Below, in pieces: positions 1 to 5,795 of a DNA stretch of 6,520 bases. Where the stretch lies: positions 1-6,520 of the forward strand of contig JAAWIL010000117.1 of the NCBI GenBank assembly GCA_022796315.1, given 5' to 3'. The position numbers were made by a program, and so were the translations under genes. Below the pieces are notes generated by a model. That model was not told the DNA's origin and did not search any database. It saw nothing but the letters and a program-made list of their open reading frames with translations. Origin of the DNA: Oscillibacter sp. (GTDB lineage: Bacteria > Bacillota > Clostridia > Oscillospirales > Oscillospiraceae). Each line of letters begins with the position of its first letter. Position 1 is the stretch's first letter.

Positions 1-95
1 TCCTTGCCATCCGTCAGGATGCCTGCGGATTTTTGCCTTGCAGGGCAAAAAATCCACTCGCCAATCCATACACGTCGAGATATTAAACAGGCTCT
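1..95. repeat. Right-hand part of a MITE-like inverted-repeat element
   Basis: This stretch ends at 77-95 with a 19-base terminal sequence that is the reverse complement, with one mismatch, of the sequence opening the partial copy at 6425-6443 (AGAGCCTGTTTAA plus six more bases). Its first 29 bases are identical to the last 29 of the window. Joining the two partial copies through those 29 bases gives a composite of about 162 bp with imperfect inverted ends of about 37 bp. Inside are two hairpins: 10-29 (TCCG-CAGG pairing with CCTG-CGGA, one bulged T) and 27-55 (GGATTTTTGCC pairing with GGCAAAAAATCC, one extra A). There is no coding frame of note. The design (short, no transposase, inverted ends, multicopy) fits a miniature inverted-repeat element or similar dispersed repeat. 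The family is not identified. Confidence 0.75.
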
Positions 96-165
96 GAGCC
101 CGCTATGGGAGGGGAGACAGCGGCTTTCCACGGGGCTCCATCCCGGATGAAGGAGACGCAGAAAA
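96..165. other. GC-rich non-coding stretch, function unknown
   Basis: Between the repeat and the terminator lie about 70 bases with some pairing potential: GAGCCC at 96-101 can pair with GGGCTC at 133-138, and CCGCT near 100-104 can pair with AGCGG just inside it. No reading frame or ribosome site is evident. On the plus strand it runs straight into a strong terminator, so it could be the tail of a plus-strand transcript truncated by the repeat or a small structured RNA. On the minus strand it would simply be sequence beyond the CoA-transferase terminator. No known riboswitch class could be matched by eye. Confidence 0.3.
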
Positions 166-204
166 CAGCTCCCTCTGTCTGAGGACAGAGGGAGCTGCGT
201 TTTT
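162..204. terminator. Strong bidirectional intrinsic terminator
   Basis: A perfect 14-bp stem (166-179 with 184-197) closes a 4-base loop. On the plus strand it is followed by a T-run at 200-204. On the minus strand it is followed by four T's (complement of 162-165). It begins about 20 bases beyond the stop codon of the minus-strand CoA-transferase gene, which it most likely terminates. The plus-strand T-run means it could also stop transcription coming from the repeat side. Confidence 0.85.
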
Positions 205-217
205 ATAAGAGAGAAGA

Positions 218-1408
218 TCAGATGACGCCCTGCTCCTTCAGCGCGGCGATCTGCTCCGGTGTCCGGCCCAGGGAGGCGAGAATGGCCTCGTTGTCCTCGC
301 CCAGCTGGGGCGCGGGCTTCTGGCACTCGTCGGCCTCGCCGTGGATCTTCACGGGGGTGCCGGGAATTCGGATCTCCCGGTCCATGCCGGGCTGGTACAC
401 GTTCCAGAGCATGTTCCGCTCCTTGGTCTGGGGATGCTCCGCAGCCTCGGGAATGGTCTGGATGCGGCCGAAGGGGATCTTCAGACCGGAGATGATGGCC
501 TCCAGCTCGTCCACAGTCTTGGTGACGGTCCAGGCCTCGATCTCCGCCTTGAGATCCGGCAGGTAGTTGTCGCAGCGGAGGACGTTGGTGACATAGTTGG
601 GATTCGTGATGAGGTCCTCGCGGCCCATGGCGCCGCAGAGATCGGCAAACATCTTGTCGGTGCCGCAGCCCATGACGAAGTCGCCGTCCTTGGCGTGGAA
701 GGAGTCGAAGGGAGCGATGGAGGGGTCCTGGTTGCCCGCCCGGTGGGGGGTCTTGCCGGCAATGGTGTACTCCACCACGAAGTTCTCCATGACGGAGAAC
801 AGGGTGTCCATCATGGACACGTCGATGCGGCGGCCCACACCGGTCTTCTCCCGCTCGTACAGGGCCATCAGAACGCCCATGCAGAGGTACGCGCCGGAGT
901 AGTTGTCGCCCACGGAGGGACCGATCTTGCACGGGGGACCGTCGTGGAAGCCGGTGACGCTCATCATGCCGCTCATGGCCTGGGCCACGATGTCGTAGGC
1001 GGGACGGGCGGACAGCTCGCCGGTGAGGCCGAAGCCGCTGATGGAACCGTAGATGATCCGGGGGTTGATCTCCTTCATCTTCTCATAGGAGAAGCCCAGG
1101 CGCTCCAGCACGCCGACCTTGTAGTTCTCGCAGACCACGTCGGCGGTCTTCAGCAGCTCGGTGAAGATCTGCTTGCCCTCCTCGCTTTTGAGGTTCAGGG
1201 TCATGCCCTTCTTGTTGCGGTTGATGTAGGCGTAATAGCCGCTGAAGCCGTTTTCCATGGGGCCCCAGCCGCGGGTCTGGTCGCCGCCGGTGGGGGTCTC
1301 GATCTTGATGACCTCGGCGCCGTGGTCGGCCAGATTCATGGTGCAGAACGGGCCGCTGTATGCCTGGGTCAGGTCCAGGACGCGGATGCCTTCCAGGGGT
1401 CTGTTCAT
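218..1408 (-). CDS. Family III (CaiB/BaiF) acyl-CoA transferase
   Basis: The product is a 396-residue cytosolic enzyme predicted to move coenzyme A between a donor acyl-CoA and an acceptor carboxylic acid through a mixed anhydride on an aspartate. Family signatures are clear. The N-terminal block PLEGIRVLDLT...GAEVIKIE (residues 4-37) and the NRNKKGMTLNL stretch (63-73) belong to the Rossmann-like core. The RPAYDIVAQAMSG motif (135-147) supplies the expected catalytic aspartate, Asp139. GRRIDVSMMD (192-201) and the C-terminal GTPVKIHG region are also typical. Length matches the usual 390-410. The ATG start has a good ribosome site (AGAAAGGTG, complement of 1417-1425, 8-base spacing). No convincing promoter is seen in the 153-base gap before it, so it may depend on read-through from the ammonia-lyase gene upstream. 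Substrate cannot be read from sequence. The neighbour suggests a beta-amino acid or a short-chain acyl-CoA, while carnitine, formyl/oxalyl or bile-acid roles remain possible. Confidence 0.93.
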   Translation of the reverse strand: MNRPLEGIRVLDLTQAYSGPFCTMNLADHGAEVIKIETPTGGDQTRGWGPMENGFSGYYAYINRNKKGMTLNLKSEEGKQIFTELLKTADVVCENYKVGVLERLGFSYEKMKEINPRIIYGSISGFGLTGELSARPAYDIVAQAMSGMMSVTGFHDGPPCKIGPSVGDNYSGAYLCMGVLMALYEREKTGVGRRIDVSMMDTLFSVMENFVVEYTIAGKTPHRAGNQDPSIAPFDSFHAKDGDFVMGCGTDKMFADLCGAMGREDLITNPNYVTNVLRCDNYLPDLKAEIEAWTVTKTVDELEAIISGLKIPFGRIQTIPEAAEHPQTKERNMLWNVYQPGMDREIRIPGTPVKIHGEADECQKPAPQLGEDNEAILASLGRTPEQIAALKEQGVI

Positions 1409-1483
1409 AGAGATGTCACCTTTCTATGTAATGTTTTTGTTGGAGGGTGAAGAACGTTTAGCTGCCCTCAAAGGAGAGAGGTG

Positions 1484-1519
1484 AAAAGCCGCCCGATCAT
1501 CGAGAGATAACCGGGCAGC
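1484..1519 (-). terminator. Intrinsic terminator after the ammonia-lyase gene
   Basis: On the minus strand a 14-bp stem (1506-1519 with 1488-1501, several G-U pairs in the inner half) closes a four-base loop and is followed by TTTT (complement of 1484-1487). It lies 43 bases beyond the stop codon of the small lyase gene and before the CoA-transferase gene. It would limit, but need not abolish, co-transcription of the two. The wobble pairs make it weaker than the terminator at 162-204. Confidence 0.7.
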
Positions 1520-1561
1520 TTCTTGTTTCCCGTTTAAAAAGCGGGCTGTGTATATCGCAGA

Positions 1562-1996
1562 TTAGCGATTCTGGAAAGCGGGATCACCGAACTCGGGGCG
1601 CTGCAGATCCTTCTTGACCATCAGAGTGCCGGTGCCATAGGCGCACAGGATGGGCTCGGGATACACGTCGGCGGCAGAGTCGGCCAGGCCCTTGGAGCCA
1701 TCGCGGTCAGCCAGGCCCATGACCTTGTGAGCCTCGAAGTGGCAGGTCAGAGAGGTGTTGCCAACCTTCTCAATCCAGCCGGAATACTCCATCCAGTCGC
1801 CGGAGTACACGGGAGCGGTGTAACGGACCTCAGAGTAGCCCACAAACAGGGACTCGTCGCCGAACAGACGGATCGCCAGCTCAGTGCCGACGTCGCCCCA
1901 AGCGGTGACGATGTGAGCGCCTTCCACCAGCTGACCAGCATAGTGAGCATCGCCAGCGGACATACGATAACGCAGAACAACCTTGTTACCAATCAT
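1562..1996 (-). CDS. acl: Beta-alanyl-CoA ammonia-lyase-like hotdog enzyme
   Basis: The 144-residue product has a single hotdog fold and closely resembles, from memory, the beta-alanyl-CoA:ammonia lyase of Clostridium propionicum (about 145 residues), which interconverts beta-alanyl-CoA with acryloyl-CoA and ammonia. Shared blocks are the MIGNKVV start, MSAGDAHYAG (12-21), WGDVGTEL (33-40), TAPVYSGDWMEYSGWIEKVGN (60-80, matched in segments) and PILCAYGTGTL near the C-terminus. The 3-aminobutyryl-CoA ammonia-lyase of lysine fermentation (Kal) is a sister family and the main alternative, but no kamA, kdd or kce neighbour is present. The ATG at 1996 is preferred over the in-frame TTG at 2002 because AAGGAGG sits 10 bases before the ATG but only 4 before the TTG, and because the homologue starts at the matching residue. 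It has its own promoter and terminator. With the downstream CoA-transferase it probably forms a CoA-linked deamination module. Confidence 0.82.
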   Translation of the reverse strand: MIGNKVVLRYRMSAGDAHYAGQLVEGAHIVTAWGDVGTELAIRLFGDESLFVGYSEVRYTAPVYSGDWMEYSGWIEKVGNTSLTCHFEAHKVMGLADRDGSKGLADSAADVYPEPILCAYGTGTLMVKKDLQRPEFGDPAFQNR

Positions 1997-2006
1997 GATC
2001 AAAAAT

Positions 2007-2013
2007 CCTCCTT
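2007..2013 (-). promoter_or_regulatory. Ribosome binding site deciding the lyase start
   Basis: A full AAGGAGG lies on the minus strand. Its distance is 10 bases to the ATG at 1996 and 4 bases to the in-frame TTG at 2002. Only the ATG is within usable spacing, so the shorter protein is the better model. Confidence 0.75.
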
Positions 2014-2032
2014 CAAAATACAGCTCTGTCGT

Positions 2033-2052
2033 GGAAATCCTACAGGATTTCC
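2033..2052 (-). promoter_or_regulatory. Perfect palindrome in the lyase leader
   Basis: Two perfect 8-base arms (GGAAATCC at 2033-2040 and GGATTTCC at 2045-2052) flank a 4-base centre. The site lies between the predicted promoter (2068-2098) and the ribosome site (2007-2013), just downstream of the expected transcription start. It could be a repressor operator (20-bp dyad, TetR/GntR-like size) or an mRNA stem-loop. No T-run follows on the minus strand, so it is not a simple terminator. The regulator is not encoded in the window. Confidence 0.5.
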
Positions 2053-2067
2053 CTTGGCTTGTCTTTC

Positions 2068-2098
2068 ATTTTAGTGGCTACACCCAATGGAATGTCAA
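2068..2098 (-). promoter_or_regulatory. Predicted sigma-A promoter for the lyase gene
   Basis: On the minus strand a perfect -35 TTGACA (complement of 2093-2098) is followed after 19 bases by a -10 of TAAAAT (complement of 2068-2073). The spacer is longer than the ideal 17, so the promoter may be weak or helped by an activator. The start of transcription would fall near 2061, giving a leader of about 65 bases that contains the palindrome at 2033-2052. Confidence 0.5.
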
Positions 2099-2350
2099 CC
2101 GGAAAGACAAAAAATTTTCCGCCTCCGCCGGCGTCCTTCCGGATCAACTATCTACCAAGGGGAGAGTTTTTTGCCGGAATAAAAAGCCATTCTTTCGATT
2201 TTTTAGAGGGTTTCTATAAAAATACTGAACACTTCTCGAGAAGAACTGTCATATTTTTCATATATTTTTGGGAGAGTTTTCATGGAGGGCCGCGAAGAAC
2301 CGGCCGGAGCGGGCCCGCCGGAGATCCGGCGCGGGGGAGGCGCGGGAAGA
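2099..2350. other. Intergenic region with an AT-rich core, no gene seen
   Basis: The gap between the lyase promoter and the rpoD terminator holds no credible coding frame. Roughly 2160-2285 is strikingly AT-rich for this window, and 2290-2350 switches abruptly to very GC-rich, self-complementary sequence. Visible structure: a 12-base palindrome CTTCTCGAGAAG at 2232-2243, an exact 11-base direct repeat GGGAGAGTTTT at 2160-2170 and 2270-2280 (110 bases apart), and several short A/T runs. It could carry upstream activator sites for the lyase gene or be the scar of an old insertion. No promoter better than the one at 2068-2098 was found. Confidence 0.4.
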
Positions 2351-2352
2351 GG

Positions 2353-2380
2353 AAAATCCCCCGGCCGCTATGGCCGGGGG
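2353..2380 (-). terminator. Intrinsic terminator of the dnaG-rpoD operon
   Basis: On the minus strand a 9-bp stem made only of G-C pairs (2372-2380 with 2358-2366, loop 2367-2371) is followed by ATTTT (complement of 2353-2357). It starts only about 7 bases after the rpoD stop codon, closing the operon and separating it from the metabolic module. Confidence 0.8.
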
Positions 2381-2387
2381 GGTGGGT

Positions 2388-3773
2388 TCAGTTTAAAAAG
2401 TCCTTGAGCTTTTTGCTGCGGCTGGGGTGGCGGAGCTTGCGCAGGGCCTTGGCCTCAATCTGGCGGATGCGCTCCCGGGTCACGTTGAACTCCTTGCCGA
2501 CCTCCTCCAGGGTGCGGGTACGGCCGTCCTCAATGCCGAAGCGGAGCTTGAGCACCTTTTCCTCCCGGGGCGTCAGGGTGGAGAGGACGTCCATGAGCTG
2601 TTCCTTCAGCAGCGTGAAGCTGGCGGCCTCGCTGGGCTCGCTGGCGCCCTCGTCGGGGATGAAATCCCCCAGGTGGGAGTCCTCCTCCTCGCCGATGGGG
2701 GTCTCCAGGCTGACGGGCTCCTGGGCGATCTTCATGATCTCCCGGACCTTTTCCACGGGCATGTTCATCTCGGCGGCGATCTCGTTGGGGCTGGGGTCGT
2801 GGCCCAGCTCCTGGAGCAGCTGCCGGGAGACCCGGATGACCTTGTTGATGGTCTCCACCATGTGCACGGGGATGCGGATGGTCCGGGCCTGGTCGGCGAT
2901 GGCCCGGGTGATGGCCTGGCGAATCCACCACGTGGCGTAGGTGGAGAACTTGAAGCCCTTGGTGTAGTCAAACTTCTCCACGGCCTTGATGAGACCCAGG
3001 TTGCCCTCCTGGATCAGGTCCAGGAAGAGCATTCCCCGGCCCACGTACCGCTTGGCGATGGACACCACCAGGCGCAGGTTGGCCTCCGCCAGCTTCTGCT
3101 TGGCCACCTCGCCGCCGGCGAAATCCCGCTTCCAGGCGGCCAGCTGCTCCGGCGCCACCTCCAGGCCGGGGTTCCGGGCCAGCTCTCCTAGATGGGCGGC
3201 GGCCTCGTTGCCGGCGGTGAGGGCCTGGGCCAGGGTGATCTCCTCATCCGGGGAGAGCAGGGGCACCTTGCCGATCTCCTTCAGGTACATCCGGACCGGG
3301 TCGTCGATGGAGAAGTTGTTCACCAGGGAGTTGGGGTCCACCAGCTCCTCTTCCTCCACGTCGGCGATCTCCTCGGCGGCGGGCTCCTCGTCGGGCAGCT
3401 CCGGCAGCAGCAGAAGCTCCTCGTCGGTGCTGATGTCGATGTTCAGGGCCTCCAGGGAGTCGTAGAGCTGGTCCAGCTGCTCGCCCTCCAGGTTCAGATC
3501 GTCAACCGCGTCCATGAGCTCCGCGGACTCCAGCTTGCCCTTCTTCTTGCCCCGGGCCAGGAGCTCCCGCAGTTTCTCGTTGCCGATGAGCCAGCTGGCG
3601 GCGGGCAGCGCCGCTACCTGCTTGTCGTCCAGGCGGACAATCCCCGCCTTTTTGGCCTCCTCATCGGTCATCACCGGCGGCGGGGCCGCCTTGTCCTTGG
3701 CTGCGTCGGCGGCCAGCAGGGCGTCCGCCTGCTGCTCCAGTTCCTCCGGGGTCAGTTCTCTTTTTTTAGACAT
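2388..3773 (-). CDS. rpoD: Primary RNA polymerase sigma factor (RpoD/SigA)
   Basis: The 461-residue product is the housekeeping sigma-70 factor that directs RNA polymerase to -35/-10 promoters. Domains in order are: a 66-residue N-terminal tail, region 1.1 (about 67-115), an acidic linker (116-148), region 1.2 (DDPVRMYLKEIG, 158-168), regions 2.1-2.4 (KLAEANLRLVVSIAKRY through STYATWWIRQAITRAIADQ, about 227-295), region 3 (RTIRIPVHM onward) and region 4 with its helix-turn-helix (LTPREEKVLKLRFG...VTRERIRQIEAKALRKLRHP, 400-450). All core signatures are intact. Unlike Bacillus SigA there is an insertion of roughly 25 residues between 1.2 and 2.1 (about 190-222). The start at 3773 is chosen over an in-frame upstream ATG at 3827 because it follows AGGGAGG with 8-base spacing and begins the usual MSKK-type N-terminus. 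The gene overlaps the end of dnaG by 8 bases, suggesting translational coupling. Confidence 0.97.
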   Translation of the reverse strand: MSKKRELTPEELEQQADALLAADAAKDKAAPPPVMTDEEAKKAGIVRLDDKQVAALPAASWLIGNEKLRELLARGKKKGKLESAELMDAVDDLNLEGEQLDQLYDSLEALNIDISTDEELLLLPELPDEEPAAEEIADVEEEELVDPNSLVNNFSIDDPVRMYLKEIGKVPLLSPDEEITLAQALTAGNEAAAHLGELARNPGLEVAPEQLAAWKRDFAGGEVAKQKLAEANLRLVVSIAKRYVGRGMLFLDLIQEGNLGLIKAVEKFDYTKGFKFSTYATWWIRQAITRAIADQARTIRIPVHMVETINKVIRVSRQLLQELGHDPSPNEIAAEMNMPVEKVREIMKIAQEPVSLETPIGEEEDSHLGDFIPDEGASEPSEAASFTLLKEQLMDVLSTLTPREEKVLKLRFGIEDGRTRTLEEVGKEFNVTRERIRQIEAKALRKLRHPSRSKKLKDFLN

Positions 3774-5538
3774 GCCGCTTTCCTCCCTGTTTGTATTTTT
3801 CTGTCGCGGCCAGGAGGGGGTCGGCATCCCCGCCGGCGCGTCTGTCCGCTTCGGTTTTCACAATTCGTATGTAGTCCGCCAGAGCCTGCCGGGCGTTCTG
3901 GGCGGATTCCGGCTGCTGGCACAGGGCCGAGATATGGCCGGCCTCCTCCGGAGTCAGGGTTCCCAGGATCGGGCCCAGAGCCACCGGGCGCCCCTCCGCG
4001 CGGGTCTGCCACAGCAGGGCGTATACCCGGCCCAGCAGGGGCGAGGAGAACTGGGACTCCTCCAGAGGCGGGTCCTGGGGAAAGAGGCTGTCATCCAGCA
4101 GCAGGAGCCGCAGGATGCCCTCCTCCGCCCGGGCGGAGCGGATGTTGGCGTACCGCAGGGACCGCTCCTGGGGCTGTGTTCGGACGGCGGGATTGAGGTC
4201 CCTGCGCAGCTCCGTCCTGGCCTCCTGCCTGGCCCGCCGCTTGAAGGCCCGCTGGACCTCCAGCCTCATGGCCTCCGGGGAGATCTGGGCGATTTCGGCG
4301 GCCCGGGTGGTGTAGATCTCCCGCTCCACGGCCCCGGGCAGGGAGGACAGCAGCCGGCTGACCTCCTCGCAGTAGGCCACGCGGGCCTCGTCGCTGGTCA
4401 AATCATATTTCTCAGCCACCTGCGCCATGCGGAATTCCACGCCGTTCTCGCTGCCGTTCAGCAGCCGCTCGAAGGCGTCGGGCCCCTGGAACTTGATGAA
4501 GTCGTCGGGGTCCTGCTTCACGTAGGCCCCGTCCACCAGCCGCCGGGGCAGCTGGAGGACCTTTACGGAGAACTCCGACCCGTTCAGGATCTGGAGGGCC
4601 CGCTCCGTGGCCGTCTTCCCGGCGCCGTCGTTGTCGTAGCACAGGATCAGCTCCTTGGTGAACCGGGAGAGCAGGCGGGTCTGCTCCACCGTCAGGGCGG
4701 TGCCCATGGAGGCCACCGCGTTGTCAAAGCCCGCCTGATGGAGGGTCACAATGTCCAGGTTGCCCTCGCAGAGAATCAGGTTGGGCCGCTTTGTCTTCTT
4801 GGCCAGATTGAGTCCGTACAGCACCCGGCGCTTGGAGTACACCGGCGTCTCCGAGGAGTTCATGTATTTGGGCTCGGACCGGTCCAGCACCCGGCTGCCG
4901 AAGGCCACCACGTCCCCCCGGGTGTCGATGACCGGGAGCATCAGGCGGTTCCGGAACTTGTCGTAGAGGCCGCCGTTCCTGTTCTGGACGGCCAGGCCCG
5001 CCGTCAGGAGCTCGGACTTGGTGTAGCCCTTCCGCACCATGGCGCTCAGCAGGCCGTCCCAGGCGTCGGGGGAGGCCCCCATGCCGAACTTCACAGCCGT
5101 GGCCTTCCGGATGCCCCGGCGGTCCAGGTAGTCCTGCACGGCGCGGCCCTCCGGCTGCTGGAGGAGCTGGTAGTAGAAGCGGGCGGCGTCCCGGTTCAGC
5201 GCCAGGAGCCGCTGGCGGCGGCGTCCGGCCTCCAGGTCCCCCTCCTCCTCGGGGACCTCCATCCCCGCCCGCTTGGCCAGAAAGCGCACCGCGTCGGGAA
5301 AGGGGAGGTTCTCCTCCTCCATGATGAAATTGACCACGCCCCCGCCCTTTTTGCAGCCGAAGCAGTAGTAGATCTGCTTGTCCGGGGAGACGGAGAAGGA
5401 GCCGGTCCGCTCGCTGTGGAAGGGGCAGAGGCCGAAGAGGTTGGCGCCCTTGCGGGTCAGCTGCACATAGCCGCTCACCACGTCCACGATGTCGCTGCGG
5501 GCGGTGAGCTCGTCCAAAAAGCTCTGGGGAAATGCCAC
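3766..5538 (-). CDS. dnaG: DNA primase DnaG
   Basis: The 590-residue product makes the RNA primers for lagging-strand and origin DNA synthesis, working with the replicative helicase. The N-terminal CHC2 zinc domain has Cys38, His41, Cys59 and Cys62. The catalytic core shows the RNA-polymerase basic motif KYMNSSETPVYSKRRVLYGL (224-243) and a TOPRIM fold with Glu258 (CEGNLD) and the YDNDGAGK loop (Asp302, Asp304) for metal binding. The remaining C-terminal part (about 370-590) corresponds to the helicase-binding region and is poorly conserved. Length is normal for the family. The usual EGYMD TOPRIM motif reads EGNLD here. The start is GTG at 5538, supported by AAGGAGG (complement of 5547-5553, 8-base spacing) and by the typical FLDELTARSDIVDVVSGYV N-terminus. 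It is first gene of the dnaG-rpoD operon. Any promoter lies in the 257-base divergent gap. The best -10 (TATATT, complement of 5626-5631) lacks a good -35. Confidence 0.97.
   Translation of the reverse strand: MAFPQSFLDELTARSDIVDVVSGYVQLTRKGANLFGLCPFHSERTGSFSVSPDKQIYYCFGCKKGGGVVNFIMEEENLPFPDAVRFLAKRAGMEVPEEEGDLEAGRRRQRLLALNRDAARFYYQLLQQPEGRAVQDYLDRRGIRKATAVKFGMGASPDAWDGLLSAMVRKGYTKSELLTAGLAVQNRNGGLYDKFRNRLMLPVIDTRGDVVAFGSRVLDRSEPKYMNSSETPVYSKRRVLYGLNLAKKTKRPNLILCEGNLDIVTLHQAGFDNAVASMGTALTVEQTRLLSRFTKELILCYDNDGAGKTATERALQILNGSEFSVKVLQLPRRLVDGAYVKQDPDDFIKFQGPDAFERLLNGSENGVEFRMAQVAEKYDLTSDEARVAYCEEVSRLLSSLPGAVEREIYTTRAAEIAQISPEAMRLEVQRAFKRRARQEARTELRRDLNPAVRTQPQERSLRYANIRSARAEEGILRLLLLDDSLFPQDPPLEESQFSSPLLGRVYALLWQTRAEGRPVALGPILGTLTPEEAGHISALCQQPESAQNARQALADYIRIVKTEADRRAGGDADPLLAATEKYKQGGKRHV
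3782..3788 (-). promoter_or_regulatory. Ribosome binding site deciding the rpoD start
   Basis: AGGGAGG lies on the minus strand within the last codons of dnaG, 8 bases before the ATG at 3773. It supports this start rather than the in-frame upstream ATG at 3827, which would extend rpoD by 18 residues into dnaG. Confidence 0.8.
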
Positions 5539-5697
5539 AGGCCGCGCCTCCTTCCGCTCAGTTTAGCCAAAAACCGCACCCGTCATACCGCCCCGGGAGG
5601 CCGGCGCCGGGAAGATGTCTTTTTGAATATACACTGCGGATTTGAAATTTCCTCTTTTTTTGCGTGAAGTTTTTGAAAAATTTTCAGAAGGGGGGGC
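5539..5697. other. Divergent intergenic region upstream of dnaG
   Basis: This stretch forms the dnaG leader on the minus strand and the upstream region of the plus-strand transferase promoter. Next to dnaG is GC-rich, self-pairing sequence with a perfect palindrome CCGGCGCCGG at 5601-5610. Further out it becomes AT-rich, with T-runs at 5654-5661 and a near-perfect dyad TGAAAA-A-TTTTCA at 5674-5686, followed by seven G's at 5690-5696 touching the plus-strand -35. The dyad sits where an operator or UP-type element could act on the divergent promoter. No strong dnaG promoter can be named. Confidence 0.4.
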
Positions 5698-5726
5698 TTT
5701 ACAGAATCTGCGGAATCGTATACAAT
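5698..5726 (+). promoter_or_regulatory. Predicted sigma-A promoter for the transferase gene
   Basis: A -35 of TTTACA (5698-5703) and a -10 of TACAAT (5721-5726) are separated by the ideal 17 bases, five of six matches to consensus in each box. AT-rich sequence precedes it. Transcription would start near 5733, giving a leader of about 63 bases to the ATG at 5796. Confidence 0.75.
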
Positions 5727-5740
5727 AAAATAATCAAGAA

Positions 5741-5768
5741 GCCCCGGGGCCAGAACCGGCCCTGGGGC
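5741..5768 (+). promoter_or_regulatory. Stem-loop in the transferase mRNA leader
   Basis: An 11-bp stem, almost all G-C with one G-U pair (5741-5751 with 5758-5768), closes a 6-base loop about 8 bases after the predicted transcription start. No T-run follows on the plus strand, so it is not a plus-strand terminator. It may stabilise the 5' end of the mRNA. It does not cover the ribosome site (5784-5789 region). Confidence 0.55.
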
Positions 5769-5795
5769 GGACCACTGCCGGAGAGGAGGGAGGTT

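Noticed and set aside
96..165. Possible riboswitch before the terminator
   Set aside because: No conserved core of a riboswitch class that I know could be recognised by eye, and no plus-strand gene follows it.
341..1450. Plus-strand open frame of 369 codons opposite the CoA-transferase
   Set aside because: It is repetitive, biased antisense translation with no ribosome site or family motif. The minus-strand gene has full family signatures.
1460..1520. AGCTGCCC/GGCAGCT-type alternative pairing around the lyase terminator, resembling an antiterminator
   Set aside because: The competing arm lies downstream of the T-run in the direction of transcription, so it would be made too late to prevent termination. 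Likely chance.
2059..2940. Plus-strand open frame running from the intergenic gap into rpoD
   Set aside because: It crosses the GC-rich terminator and continues antisense to rpoD with a serine/arginine-rich shadow composition. There is no credible start context.
5626..5654. TATATT as a -10 box for dnaG
   Set aside because: The hexamer 17 bases upstream (GAGGAA) does not resemble a -35 and there is no proper extended -10, so it is mentioned but not annotated as a promoter.
3514..5667. Long plus-strand open frame of about 717 codons opposite dnaG and rpoD
   Set aside because: Its translation is low-complexity (Gly, Leu, Val, His, Gln rich) and is the antisense shadow of two certain genes with strong GC third-position bias.
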